Translations under genes and position numbers: made by a program | Source of the DNA: Pseudarthrobacter enclensis | GTDB taxonomy: Bacteria > Actinomycetota > Actinomycetes > Actinomycetales > Micrococcaceae | Length of the DNA: 64,000 nt | Direction: 5' to 3' | NCBI RefSeq assembly: GCF_001457025.1 | Contig: NZ_KQ758600.1 | Location: 248,001 to 312,000 of the forward strand | Shown: positions 26,384 to 35,075 of the stretch, piece after piece | How the letters are laid out: every line of letters starts with the position of its first letter | Position numbering within the stretch: the first letter of the stretch is position 1 | The notes under the pieces: model-generated | Told to the model about the DNA's origin: nothing | The model's input: the letters and a program-made list of their open reading frames with translations, nothing else | Database searches by the model: none

Positions 26384-27030
26384 CACGCCACTCCGATCTT
26401 CCGGCGCAGGGTCAGGTCGACCCGCCGCGCGATGAGTGCGACCACCAGGCTGATCGCGATGTAGAGGACGCCGGCGACGACGAAGGACAACAGCCCTTCG
26501 TGGGTCTGCTTGGCGCTCTGCTGGGCGTAATAGGTGATTTCACGGACGCCGATGGTGGAGGCCAGCGCTGAGTCTTTGAGGAGGCCGATCCCGTAGGTGG
26601 CGATGGCCGGCAGTGCGACCCGGAACGCCTGCGGGGTGATGATGTGTCCCACGGTCGTGACGGCGGACAGGCCCAGCGCGTGGGCGGCCTCCCGCTGGCC
26701 GTCGGGGATGCTGAGCAGGCCGGAGCGGTAGATCTCGGCCATGAAGGCCGAGGCGATGATGGAGAAGCCGATGATGGCGGCCTGGATGGTGGTCAGTTTC
26801 AGGGCGAACTGGGGGAGGCCGAAGTAGATCAGGAACAGCCAGGTAATCGGCGGGATCACCCTGACGATGTTGATGTACAGGGTGGCGATGCCGCGGATGA
26901 TGGCGACGGGGGAGCGGGCGGCGCCGACCAGCACCAGGCCGATGAGCCCGCCGATGACCAGGGACGCCGCGGTCACGTACAGCGTCAGCCCGACGCCCTG
27001 CGCGATCGAGGAGAGGAGTTGTGTGATCAT
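26383..27030 (-). CDS. Amino-acid-type ABC permease (HisM/GlnP-like), first
   Basis: A 215-residue permease with an N-terminal helix, a conserved SAFMAEIYRSGLLSIPDGQ block and the EAA-type loop REAAHALGLSAVTTVGHIITP. It forms the transmembrane channel with the next gene product. The ATG at 27030 is 7 bases after the ATPase stop. Confidence 0.9.
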   Translation of the reverse strand: MITQLLSSIAQGVGLTLYVTAASLVIGGLIGLVLVGAARSPVAIIRGIATLYINIVRVIPPITWLFLIYFGLPQFALKLTTIQAAIIGFSIIASAFMAEIYRSGLLSIPDGQREAAHALGLSAVTTVGHIITPQAFRVALPAIATYGIGLLKDSALASTIGVREITYYAQQSAKQTHEGLLSFVVAGVLYIAISLVVALIARRVDLTLRRKIGVA

Positions 27031-27037
27031 GGCTGGG

Positions 27038-27829
27038 TCACCGGTCCAGGACGGCCTTGAGGAACTGCCGGGTGCGTTCGTTCTGCGGTTCTGACATGAC
27101 CTGCTCGCTGGGGCCGATTTCCAGGACGCCGCCGTTGCCCATCACCATGATCCGGTTGGAGACATCGCGGGCAAAGTGCATTTCGTGGGTCACCACCAGC
27201 ATGGTCATGCCCTCGTCCGCCAGGTCCCGCATCACCGCGAGGACTTCCAGGCCAATCTCGGGATCCAGCGCGGACGTGGGTTCGTCGAAGAGCATGACCT
27301 TCGGGGACAGCGCCAGCGCCCGGGCGATGGCGATGCGCTGCTGCTGGCCGCCGGAGAGGCGCGCCGGGTAGGCCTTGGCCTTGTCCGGGAGTCCTACTTG
27401 CTTCAGCAGTTTGTTCGCCACTTCCTCGGCCTGTTCCTTGGACGAACCGAGGACTTTGCGCTGGGGCAGGGTGATGTTTTCCATCACTGTCAGGTGCGGG
27501 AACAGGTTGAAGCTTTGGAACACCATGCCGGTGACCCGCCGGAGGTGGTCCAGGCTGGCTTTGTCCGGCAGTTTGCCGCCGGCCACCACGTGGGCGCCGC
27601 CGATGGAGATTTCGCCTTCGGTGGGAATTTCCAGGTAGTTCAGGCAGCGCAGGAACGTGCTCTTGCCCGCCCCGGATGGTCCGATGATCGAGACAACCTC
27701 GCCCTCGTTCATCGACAGATTCACGTCCGACAGGACGCGGGCAGCGCCGTAGCTCTTGCCGAGCCCGGAGACCACCACCTCACCGGACAGCGCCGTGGGT
27801 GGAGCTTTCGTGCCGAAACTTAGGCCCAT
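27038..27829 (-). CDS. Amino-acid-type ABC transporter ATPase
   Basis: A 263-residue ATPase with Walker A GPSGAGKST, signature LSGGQQQR and Walker B VMLFDEPTSALD, all intact, plus the switch histidine VVTHEMHF. It resembles GlnQ/HisP. The start is the ATG at 27829; an in-frame ATG at 27937 would add residues unlike the family. It is the first gene of the four-gene operon, divergent from the GntR gene across a 313-bp control region. The substrate is not known; linkage to a transketolase pair hints at a nitrogen-containing sugar or amino-sugar acid. Confidence 0.92.
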   Translation of the reverse strand: MGLSFGTKAPPTALSGEVVVSGLGKSYGAARVLSDVNLSMNEGEVVSIIGPSGAGKSTFLRCLNYLEIPTEGEISIGGAHVVAGGKLPDKASLDHLRRVTGMVFQSFNLFPHLTVMENITLPQRKVLGSSKEQAEEVANKLLKQVGLPDKAKAYPARLSGGQQQRIAIARALALSPKVMLFDEPTSALDPEIGLEVLAVMRDLADEGMTMLVVTHEMHFARDVSNRIMVMGNGGVLEIGPSEQVMSEPQNERTRQFLKAVLDR

Positions 27830-28009
27830 GGTTCTTTTCTTTCTGGTAGCGGACGCATCAACCTGAGATCTGCCCGCCGGCGGTACCGTGCCAAGGCCGG
27901 GGCCGCGTGCCTGCTCAGTGGTTCTTAGTGCCTGCACCCGGTGTGCTGTGCCTCACAACCGATGTGCTGCACGTCACTCTATTCGGCAAAGTGCGCGCTG
28001 TCTAGATAT

Positions 28010-28024
28010 GTGATCACAGATCAC
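28010..28024. promoter_or_regulatory. GTGATC-N3-GATCAC palindrome (CRP- or GntR-like site)
   Basis: GTGATCACAGATCAC is a perfect 6-3-6 inverted repeat lying just upstream of the proposed leftward -35. It overlaps TGTGATCACA, so a cyclic-AMP-receptor-type (GlxR-like) activator is possible. The spacing is one base off the classic TGTGA-N6-TCACA, so identity is uncertain. Confidence 0.4.
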
Positions 28025-28062
28025 GAAAATATTTCACGACACAAGGCGACGTGCCGCCCCAA

Positions 28063-28077
28063 ATTGGTCCAACCAAT
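28063..28077. promoter_or_regulatory. Operator 1 (ATTGGTCCAACCAAT)
   Basis: A perfect inverted repeat with the same arms as operator 2. It ends 3 bases before the rightward -35 (TTGACC), where it could affect both divergent promoters. It has the TGGT-N3-ACCA core typical of FadR-type GntR regulators. Confidence 0.65.
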
Positions 28078-28080
28078 CCC

Positions 28081-28110
28081 TTGACCACCGACATCCGCGG
28101 CGGATAGACT
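28081..28110 (+). promoter_or_regulatory. Promoter of the gntR gene
   Basis: A -35 TTGACC (28081-28086) and a -10 TAGACT (28105-28110) are separated by 18 bases. The expected start of transcription is near 28117, at the left edge of operator 2. Confidence 0.55.
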
Positions 28111-28116
28111 CAGTAC

Positions 28117-28131
28117 ATTGGTTCAACCAAT
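28117..28131. promoter_or_regulatory. Operator 2 (ATTGGTTCAACCAAT)
   Basis: A second perfect inverted repeat, centre 54 bases (about five helical turns) from operator 1. It covers the predicted transcription start and directly precedes the ribosome-binding site (TAGGAG) of gntR. This placement implies repression of gntR by its own product. Confidence 0.7.
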
Positions 28132-28142
28132 TAGGAGATATC

Positions 28143-28835
28143 GTGGCAAAGGATCTGGCCGGCCTTGTTGAGTCGCTGATCAGCGAAGCAAGCAGCGAGG
28201 AGTCCACGGGACGCCTTCGGCTACCCGCCGAACGGACCCTGGGCGCGTCACTGGACCTGAGCCGCGGAATGCTTCGGGAACAGCTGGCAACGCTGGAGCT
28301 GCTCGGCTTCATTGATCGGACGCAGGGCAGGGGAACCTACCTGGAAGCGCCTGACTCCGGGTTCATCCAGTTGTACTTCCGCCTGGCGCTCCGGCTCGGC
28401 CACATCAGCGCCGCACAGTTCACCCAGGCGCGGGAAATGCTGGAAATTGCGGTGGTGGAACAGGCTGCCGTGATGGCAACACCCGCCGAGGTGGCAACCC
28501 TCCGCAGCCATATCGACAGGATGGTGGAGGCGACATCCCGCGGCGACGTGGACAAGGCCATCACGGCGGACTTCGACTTTCACCGAGGACTGTTCGAACT
28601 CGTTGACAACCCTATTTTCAATTTCCTGCAGGACGGCCTGCGGGACGTCCTGCGCGACGTGGTGGCCGAACGCCGCCGGAAGGCGCTGGCTGTAGTGGAA
28701 ACCACCAGCGATTTCATCACCGACCAGGTCCACTACGGAATTACGGACGCGCTGGCCAAGAACGATCCCGACGCCGCCCGCGCTGCGATGCGCCGGCACT
28801 TCGACGTCTGGCGCGCCATCACCGACGAACCCTAG
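28143..28835 (+). CDS. GntR-family (FadR/FCD) transcriptional regulator
   Basis: A 230-residue regulator. The N-terminal winged helix (about 8-68) includes LRLPAERTLGASLDLSRGML and LELLGFIDRTQGRGTYLE. The all-helical FCD ligand domain (about 85-220) carries FDFHRGLFELVDNPIF, a typical metal- or ligand-binding segment. It starts with GTG at 28143, 5 bases behind TAGGAG. It is expected to bind the two operators upstream, repressing itself, the transketolase genes and perhaps the divergent ABC operon, with release by the transported substrate or a metabolite. Confidence 0.9.
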   Translation: MAKDLAGLVESLISEASSEESTGRLRLPAERTLGASLDLSRGMLREQLATLELLGFIDRTQGRGTYLEAPDSGFIQLYFRLALRLGHISAAQFTQAREMLEIAVVEQAAVMATPAEVATLRSHIDRMVEATSRGDVDKAITADFDFHRGLFELVDNPIFNFLQDGLRDVLRDVVAERRRKALAVVETTSDFITDQVHYGITDALAKNDPDAARAAMRRHFDVWRAITDEP

Positions 28836-28860
28836 CAACCCGTCCATTTCCGCAGCGGCG

Positions 28861-28878
28861 CCCGGCTAAACAGCCGGG
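28861..28878 (+). terminator. Short stem-loop between gntR and tkt genes
   Basis: CCCGGCT-AAAC-AGCCGGG forms a 7-bp stem with a 4-base loop, 26 bases after the gntR stop. A second GGCCGG/CCGGCC hairpin follows. They may end or attenuate the gntR transcript before the transketolase genes. Confidence 0.4.
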
Positions 28879-28956
28879 GCCCGCTCCGTTGCACCCCCAC
28901 TCCGGGCCGGCCACCGCCGGCCAACCTCGATTCAACCCCAAGGAAAGGGCTCGAGC

Positions 28957-29856
28957 ATGACCGCCCCTGCGACACATCTGACAGATCACGACACCGGAAC
29001 AACACCCTTCGACGAACGCGTTGCTGCTGTACATTCTGCGGCGTACCGGATCCGGCACCACGCCCTGAACATGGGCGAAGTCCAGGGCCAGGGCTACGTG
29101 GGCCAGGCCCTTGGAGCCGCGGACATGCTCGCCGCGGTGTACGGTGACCAGCTCCGCTTCCGCGCCGAGGACCCGCACTGGGAAGCCCGCGACCGGTTCC
29201 TGCTCTCCACCGGCCACTACGCCATCGGCCATTACGCGGCGCTGGCCGAGGCCGGCATCGTCCCGGTGGAGGAACTCGAAACCTACGGCTCGGACGACTC
29301 CCGGCTGCCGATGTCCGGGATGTCCACCTACACCCCCGGCATGGAAATCTCCGGCGGCTCCCTGGGGCACGGCCTGACCATCGCCGTCGGCATGGCCCTG
29401 GGCCTGCGCTACCAGGGCTCGTCCGCCCGGGTGTTCAACTTCCTCTCCGACGGCGAACTCGACGAAGGCTCCACCTGGGAAGCAGCGATGGGCGCGCACC
29501 ACCACCAGCTGGGCAACCTCACCGCCATGGTGGACATCAACGCCCTGCAGGCCGACGGCAAGACCGACACCGTACTCCGCACCGAACCGGTGACGGAAAA
29601 GTGGGAATCGTTCGGCTGGTACACCCAGCGGGTGGACGGGAACGACGTCGGCGCGCTGCTGGCGGCGTTCGACAACGCAGCTGCCCAAGCCGCCGCCGTC
29701 GGACGTCCTTCCGTGATCCTGTGCGACACGAAGGTGGGCCGCGGCGTGCCGCTGCTCGAAAACCGGGAGAAGGCGCACTTCATGCGCATCGAAGAAGACG
29801 AATGGCAGACCTGCCGCGAGCAGCTTACCGCCGGCTACGAAGGAAAGAGCGCCTGA
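28957..29856 (+). CDS. Transketolase, N-terminal (thiamine-binding) subunit
   Basis: A 299-residue protein equal to the first half of transketolase. It has the RDRFLLSTGHYAIGHY segment and the thiamine-diphosphate/magnesium motif SDGELDEGSTWEAAMGAHHH ending in NLTAMVDIN. With the next gene it makes a two-subunit transketolase that moves a two-carbon ketol unit between sugar phosphates. It starts with ATG at 28957 behind AAGGAAAGGG. Split transketolases usually sit in dedicated catabolic clusters, while a full-length enzyme serves the pentose phosphate pathway. The link here to an importer and GntR repressor supports such a catabolic role; the substrate is unknown. Confidence 0.9.
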   Translation: MTAPATHLTDHDTGTTPFDERVAAVHSAAYRIRHHALNMGEVQGQGYVGQALGAADMLAAVYGDQLRFRAEDPHWEARDRFLLSTGHYAIGHYAALAEAGIVPVEELETYGSDDSRLPMSGMSTYTPGMEISGGSLGHGLTIAVGMALGLRYQGSSARVFNFLSDGELDEGSTWEAAMGAHHHQLGNLTAMVDINALQADGKTDTVLRTEPVTEKWESFGWYTQRVDGNDVGALLAAFDNAAAQAAAVGRPSVILCDTKVGRGVPLLENREKAHFMRIEEDEWQTCREQLTAGYEGKSA

Positions 29857-30884
29857 TGAGCACCACCAGCACCACCACCGAGGCCCCCGGCACCACCACA
29901 GCCGTGAAGCCGAAGCTGAAGACCTCGGCGATGATCGCCTCGTTCGCCGACCCGGGCCAGAAGACCGCGCCTGCACCGTTCGGGCACGCCCTGGTCAAGG
30001 CCGCGCAGGAGAACGAGAAGATCGTGGGCCTGACCGCGGACCTGGGCAAGTACACCGACATGCATATCTTTGCCAAGGCCTTCCCGGCGCGGTTCTTCCA
30101 GATGGGCATGGCCGAGCAGCTGCTTTTCGGCGCCGCCGCCGGCCTGGCCGAGACCGGACTGGTCCCGTTCGCGTCCACCTACTCGGTGTTCGCCGCCCGC
30201 CGTGCCTACGACTTCCTCTGCCTGGATGCGGCGGAGCCGAACCTGAACGTCAACATCGTCGGCGGCCTGCCCGGCCTGACCACCGGCTACGGCCCCAGCC
30301 ACCAGGCCACCGAGGACATGGCGATCTTCCGGGGCATGCCCAACCTGACCATCGTGGACCCCTGCGACTCGATCGACATCGAACAGGCCGTCCCGCAGCT
30401 CGCCGCATCGGAAGGCCCCACCTACCTGCGGCTGCTGCGCGGCAACGTGCCCACCGTCCTGGACGAGTACGACTACACGTTCGAACTCGGCAAGGCCAAG
30501 GTCCTGCGCGGCGGCAACGACGTCGTGTTCATCTCCTCCGGGCTGATGACCATGCGCGCCCTCCAGGCAGCCAAGGCGCTGGCGGCACATAACGTGGATG
30601 TTGCCGTCGTGCATACTCCCACCATCAAGCCGTTCGACGCCGAAACCGTCCTTGCCGAAATCAACACGGACCGGCTCGCCGTCACCCTGGAAAACCACTC
30701 CGTAGTGGGCGGTTTGTTCGAAACCGTCGCGTCCGCCGTCGTCACCGCGGGCGTGGGCAAGCGCGTGGTGCCGGTCGCCCTGCCGGACCAGTTCCTCGAC
30801 GCCGGCGCCCTGCCCACCCTCCACGACCGCTACGGCCTCGCCACGGACCGCATCGTCGCCAAGGTCCTCGCCGAACTTGGCTAA
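29856..30884 (+). CDS. Transketolase, C-terminal (pyrimidine-binding) subunit
   Basis: A 342-residue protein equal to the second half of transketolase. The catalytic glutamate lies in GMAEQLLFGAAAGLA, the aromatic Tyr/Phe motif follows in VPFASTYSVFAARRAYD, and the C-terminal domain contains FISSGLMTMRALQAAKAL. The first 40 residues are a Thr- and Lys-rich extension not seen in most homologues. The ATG at 29856 shares one base with the stop of the N-terminal subunit gene (TGATG), so equimolar synthesis is likely. A strong terminator follows. Confidence 0.92.
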   Translation: MSTTSTTTEAPGTTTAVKPKLKTSAMIASFADPGQKTAPAPFGHALVKAAQENEKIVGLTADLGKYTDMHIFAKAFPARFFQMGMAEQLLFGAAAGLAETGLVPFASTYSVFAARRAYDFLCLDAAEPNLNVNIVGGLPGLTTGYGPSHQATEDMAIFRGMPNLTIVDPCDSIDIEQAVPQLAASEGPTYLRLLRGNVPTVLDEYDYTFELGKAKVLRGGNDVVFISSGLMTMRALQAAKALAAHNVDVAVVHTPTIKPFDAETVLAEINTDRLAVTLENHSVVGGLFETVASAVVTAGVGKRVVPVALPDQFLDAGALPTLHDRYGLATDRIVAKVLAELG

Positions 30885-30897
30885 AGGCACCCCGAAT

Positions 30898-30942
30898 GCA
30901 GAAAGCACGGCGCCGGTTCCAAACCGGTGCCGTGCTTTCTGC
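30898..30942. terminator. Long bidirectional terminator
   Basis: Two 21-base arms (30898-30918 and 30922-30942) pair with a single mismatch around a 3-base loop. The hairpin lies between the convergent transketolase and acyltransferase genes, and the AT-rich stem ends (GCAGAAAGC/GCTTTCTGC) supply T runs in both directions. Confidence 0.85.
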
Positions 30943-30965
30943 CGTTAATCAGCGGGAAGGCGGTA

Positions 30966-33068
30966 TCAGCTAAGGCGCAGCGCCACCGCGAGGTCGGGGG
31001 CCAGCGACTTGGCGAAGGTGTTCGTCATGTGGTTGTCCCGGTAGACCAGGACATTTCCGATCACGGCAGGGCAAACACCGTCCCGGCAGAAGTGGCGTGA
31101 CAGGTCAGTCGTTTCCACCCCGGGAACACGCCCGGCGGCCACCACCAGGGAATCCTCGCCGCCTGCCAGTGCCTCCGCTGCCGGAGTTCCGCACTTGTCC
31201 GCATGGCCATGCTCCTGGAGGCACTCGACCGGGTTGCCGCCGGGAAACGGTGTGTCGGCAAGGACGGCCACCCTGAGGCCCGCGTCGCGGAGGAGCGACA
31301 GTGTCTGGACGTACCCGTCCACCAGCGGCGACTCCGGCGTCCACCGCCAGCCGAGCGCCTTCCGGTACCCGGCCTCGCGCATGCCTGCCACCAGCACAAG
31401 GTCCGGTTTCTGCTCGATGATCTTGGCAGCTGTGACGGCGTTCTGGGCTGAGCAGTTGGTGTACACCGTGTCCGCGGACCGCGGCGGCGTCAGCGCAAAC
31501 GGGCAACCGTTGCGCACCATGGCACGGATCCGGAGCGGAATCTTCTCCGAGACGGCGATCAGCGGATCCACGAACTGGCCGGCGTGCGAATCGCCGACGA
31601 CCACGATTTCCGGCGTCCCCGGCTGGTCGGCAGACCCGAACCAGCAATCGGAGTCGGGCACCTTCGCCGGGTCATACACCCCGCAGGACCCGGCCGCGGT
31701 GGCGGGGAGGTCCTGCATCGCGACGGCAGGATCCGGGCGGACGGGCATCCCTGCCGGCACCGCGGCGGGACGCTCGGACCACGCCTGGGCCCCGGGATAG
31801 TCCCGGTCGGACAGCGCGGTGGAGAGCTGTGCCCGTTTGACTTCCACCACCTGCCAGGGCGTCCATGAAGCCACAGCAACCAGCAGGGCACTGCAGAAGG
31901 CGGCCACGTAGACCCTGCGGTGCCCGGCCCATGCCGAACGCCCTGGTGCCGCGTGCCGCGCTGTCGCGCGCGGTGCCGGGTGACGGAAGCGCTGCTCAAC
32001 CCCGTAATAGGACGCTGCTGCCAGGACAAGGCTCAGGGCAGCCAGGAGCGCAGCTTCCAGGATCCCGGGGGCGCGCCCCAGCAGGGCGACGGCGAAGACG
32101 ATGACCGGCCAGTGCCACAGGTACAGCGAGTAGGACACGTCGCCGATGAACGTCATGGGCCGGATACCCAGGACGCGGGAAACGGACCAGGCCACGGAGG
32201 ACGCAGCCGCGCCGGTCCTGAGGATCGCGGCGGTGCCAAGTACGGGGATGGCGGCGACGCTGCCGGGAAACGGCATGGCGGTGGTCAGGAAGAACACGGG
32301 GACAACGACGGCGGCCATGCCAGCCCAGCCCAGGACCGCCGCGCGGACCGCGGACGTTCTCCCCATAGCAGGCAGCAGCGCCGCCAGCCCGCCTGCCGCT
32401 AACTCCCAGATCCGGGTGCCTGTGGCAAAGTACGCCATGGTGTGTTCGCTGTTGCTCAGGTGGATGCTGTAGGCGAAGGACGCAAGCGCAGTCACCGCCA
32501 TGGCCGGCACGATCAAGGCCCCGGATGCTCTGCCGCTCCGCCGGGCGACGGCTGCCAACACCAGGAAGAACAGCGGGATGACCAGGTAGAACTGTTCCTC
32601 GACGGCAAGGGACCAGAAGTGTTGCAGCGGGGACACCGCCTCGGTGGCACCTGCGTAGGACACCGCGGACAGCGCCTGGTGCCAGTTCTGGACCTGGAGC
32701 AGCGAGAAGATGACATCGGCTGAGATGCCCTGCCAACGGCTCTGCGGCAGCAGCAGGACGGTGCCGAGCAGCACCGCGGCCAGAACCGCCGCCGAGGCCG
32801 GAAAGAGCCTGCGGATACGGCGCGCGTAGAAGGCCAGGATGGAGACCGATCCTTGCTTGGTCGTCTCCCGCGCCAGGGACCCGATAATGAGGAACCCTGA
32901 GATCACGAAGAAGACGTCGACGCCGATGAACCCGCCGGCGAGCGCTTCCGGGCGCAGGTGGTAAATGACCACCAGGCCGACGGCCAGCGCCCGGAGGCCC
33001 TGGATATCAGGCCGTGCCGGGTGCGTGGCCGTCCTGATGCCGCGCTTCATCGCAGAGGCATGCCTCAT
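30966..33068 (-). CDS. Acyltransferase-3 / SGNH surface-polymer O-acyltransferase
   Basis: A 700-residue protein of the OafA/YrhL type. An N-terminal acyltransferase-3 membrane domain (about 18-370, roughly 10 helices) begins IQGLRALAVGLVVIYHL and has the FFVISGFLI and FWSLAVEEQFYLV motifs. An extracytoplasmic SGNH domain follows (about 430-700), with VVVGDSHAGQF as the nucleophile block and DNHMT as the catalytic Asp-His pair. It adds acetyl or similar groups to a cell-wall or surface polysaccharide or glycolipid. The start is the ATG at 33068 with AGGGG upstream; an ATG six codons in is possible. Confidence 0.9.
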   Translation of the reverse strand: MRHASAMKRGIRTATHPARPDIQGLRALAVGLVVIYHLRPEALAGGFIGVDVFFVISGFLIIGSLARETTKQGSVSILAFYARRIRRLFPASAAVLAAVLLGTVLLLPQSRWQGISADVIFSLLQVQNWHQALSAVSYAGATEAVSPLQHFWSLAVEEQFYLVIPLFFLVLAAVARRSGRASGALIVPAMAVTALASFAYSIHLSNSEHTMAYFATGTRIWELAAGGLAALLPAMGRTSAVRAAVLGWAGMAAVVVPVFFLTTAMPFPGSVAAIPVLGTAAILRTGAAASSVAWSVSRVLGIRPMTFIGDVSYSLYLWHWPVIVFAVALLGRAPGILEAALLAALSLVLAAASYYGVEQRFRHPAPRATARHAAPGRSAWAGHRRVYVAAFCSALLVAVASWTPWQVVEVKRAQLSTALSDRDYPGAQAWSERPAAVPAGMPVRPDPAVAMQDLPATAAGSCGVYDPAKVPDSDCWFGSADQPGTPEIVVVGDSHAGQFVDPLIAVSEKIPLRIRAMVRNGCPFALTPPRSADTVYTNCSAQNAVTAAKIIEQKPDLVLVAGMREAGYRKALGWRWTPESPLVDGYVQTLSLLRDAGLRVAVLADTPFPGGNPVECLQEHGHADKCGTPAAEALAGGEDSLVVAAGRVPGVETTDLSRHFCRDGVCPAVIGNVLVYRDNHMTNTFAKSLAPDLAVALRLS

Positions 33069-33171
33069 TGTGTCCCCTCTGGGTACGTCTGCAGGCCTGC
33101 GACGTGCGCAGGGAAACCATGGCGGGTGACGTTCCGCCGACAGCAGATCTTATCCGATCCGGAGCCGGTCC

Positions 33172-33414
33172 CTAGTCCGGGTGGCGCAGCACCTCGGGCA
33201 GTTCTTCCACGAACACCGTCTGCGGCGGCTCGAAGTAGATCACCAGCACTTCGTCACCCACCGCGAAGCTGCTCGCCTTGTCGAACGGGTGGGCGTGGAA
33301 GGCCATGGTCCCGCCCAGGTAAGGCAGCATCACTTCCCCGATGGTGCCGGGCGCGATCAGTCCCGTCACCCGGCCGATTTTTCCCGTCAGGCTCCGGTCC
33401 GCGTTCCTGTGCAT
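33172..33414 (-). CDS. Small OB-fold-like protein downstream of flotillin
   Basis: An 80-residue protein with no membrane segment: KIGRVTGLIAPGTIGEVMLP in the N-terminal half, then FAVGDEVLVIYFEPPQTVFV. This pattern (G-x-x-G-x-a followed by GDxVxV) resembles the soluble C-terminal OB domain of NfeD proteins, which accompany flotillin or stomatin genes. It starts 9 bases after the flotillin stop, clearly co-transcribed. The NfeD relationship is inferred from pattern and context. Confidence 0.75.
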   Translation of the reverse strand: MHRNADRSLTGKIGRVTGLIAPGTIGEVMLPYLGGTMAFHAHPFDKASSFAVGDEVLVIYFEPPQTVFVEELPEVLRHPD

Positions 33415-33423
33415 CCGGCCGTC

Positions 33424-34857
33424 CTACGCGCCGGTGGCCGTGGGCGGCCGCTTGGCATCCCTGGTGTTCCTGAGCGCCCCCCGCAGTGCCGGCAGGTAGT
33501 CTCCCGCCTGCGCCAGGATTCCACCCAGCATCCTGTTCACGCCGTCTCCGCCGTTCAGGACGGTCATCTGGCCCACATGCGAGAAGGGCTCCGCGGCAGC
33601 GGCGATGATGGCGGGCATGTTCTCGGCGAGCTGCTGGGAAATGACGGCGTCCTGGTTGCTGGCCAGGGCCTCGGCCCGCGCCTTGATGCCGTCCGCCTCC
33701 GCAAGGGCCTTCGCCTTGGCGGCAGCGGCGGCGGCATCACCCTTGGCCCGGGTCGCTGCAGCCTCGGCCTCGCCGGTGACCTTGGTGGCGCCGGCCGCTG
33801 CGGCTGCCGCGTTGGCGTTGGCCTGCGCCTGCAGCTCGGTCCGCCGCGCGTTGGCCTGCGCCTCCAGTTCTGTCCGCCGTGCCAGCGCTTCAGCGGCGCT
33901 GATGTCCGCTGCTTTCTGCCCTTCGGCGTCGGTCCGTTTGGCGTAGGCCTTCGCGTCGGCCGGTTTCCTGATGGTGGTCTGCAGTTTTTGTTCCTCCCGG
34001 TCCGCCTCCAGCTTGGCCACCTCGGTCTCCTGGACCACCACCTGCTGCCGTGCCGTCGCTTCGGCGAGCGGGCCCGCTTGCGCCGCATTGGCCCTGGCCC
34101 GTTCGGCGTTGGCCTGCGCCACGGATTGACGGATCGCCGAGACGCTCTGGGCGTCCGCGATCATCGCCGCCGCCTCCGCTTCTTTTTCCGCCGCCTCACG
34201 GTTCCGCGTGGCCTCTGCGATCCGGGCCTCCATTTTCACCTGGGCAATGTGCGGCTTGGCGATGTTCTGGATGTAACCGGTGGGGTCCTGCAGGTCCTTG
34301 ATCTGCAGCGAGTCCACCACGAGTCCGAGCTTTTCCATTTCCACGCCGCTCGCGCTGCGGACCTGCGACGCCAGTTTGTCCCGTTCGCGGATTATTTCCT
34401 CCACGGTCATGCTGCCGATGATGGAGCGCAGGTGGCCTTCGAAAACGTTATAGACCTGGCTTTCCATTTTCGGTTGCTGGCCCAGAAAGCGCCGCGCTGC
34501 GTTCGCAATAAATGGGGGAGCGTCACCGATTTTGTAAATCACCACGCCCTCCACCACCACCTGGATTCCCTGGGAGGTGACGCAGGAAACCTTGAGCTCC
34601 GTTTCATTCAGGGTCAATGAAAGCGCCCGTACCGTCTGGAGGCCGGGTAGAACCAGTGCGCCTTTGCCGGTCACGATTTTGAAGTCCATCCCTGCCCGCG
34701 TTTCCAACGTTCCGCGGGTCAGGCCGGAAATGATCAGTGCCTCGTTGGGCTCGGCGACTTTCCACATCAGTTTGGTGGCCACCCAGATGAACGCCACGGC
34801 AAAAAGCACACCCAGGATAATGGCAATCAGCGGAAAGAATGCTGCGAAGTCCTGCAT
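33424..34857 (-). CDS. Flotillin-family membrane scaffold protein
   Basis: A 477-residue protein. An N-terminal membrane segment (about 5-30) precedes a band-7/SPFH domain (about 30-205), then a long Ala/Glu/Gln-rich coiled coil (about 210-400) made of repeated EA-, ARRTELQAQ- and EAEAAATRAKGD-type units, and a hydrophobic-glycine C-terminus. Flotillins organise membrane microdomains and influence secretion and signalling. Near-repeats in the coiled coil (ARRTELEAQAN / ARRTELQAQAN) suggest internal duplication. The start is the ATG at 34857. Confidence 0.93.
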   Translation of the reverse strand: MQDFAAFFPLIAIILGVLFAVAFIWVATKLMWKVAEPNEALIISGLTRGTLETRAGMDFKIVTGKGALVLPGLQTVRALSLTLNETELKVSCVTSQGIQVVVEGVVIYKIGDAPPFIANAARRFLGQQPKMESQVYNVFEGHLRSIIGSMTVEEIIRERDKLASQVRSASGVEMEKLGLVVDSLQIKDLQDPTGYIQNIAKPHIAQVKMEARIAEATRNREAAEKEAEAAAMIADAQSVSAIRQSVAQANAERARANAAQAGPLAEATARQQVVVQETEVAKLEADREEQKLQTTIRKPADAKAYAKRTDAEGQKAADISAAEALARRTELEAQANARRTELQAQANANAAAAAAGATKVTGEAEAAATRAKGDAAAAAAKAKALAEADGIKARAEALASNQDAVISQQLAENMPAIIAAAAEPFSHVGQMTVLNGGDGVNRMLGGILAQAGDYLPALRGALRNTRDAKRPPTATGA

Positions 34858-35075
34858 GTCCAGGTCCTTTCACGGGCGTGGAACCCGCTTTATGTCAAGC
34901 CCCAATAAAGGCAGTCAGCCACTCCCGGCCCGTCTTTTATTGCCCGTTATCCGTCCGAAATGCCAACTGTTGTGAACAGTCTGATTCCGGGATGCCCCAG
35001 AGTCCAGAGCCCGGCCTCCGGTATTTGCCCGCGGCAACAAGAGGGGCCCTCGACGACGGCGCCGGCCCGGGTGCC

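Larger units (their letters stand above)
27830..28142. promoter_or_regulatory. Divergent control region: ABC operon / gntR-tkt
   Basis: This 313-bp gap holds no gene. It contains a possible leftward promoter (TAGACA, 17 bases, TAGAGT when read on the minus strand near 27980-28005), a GTGATC-ACA-GATCAC palindrome, two ATTGGT..AACCAAT operators and a rightward promoter. The segment 27990-28060 is markedly AT-richer than its surroundings. Confidence 0.5.
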
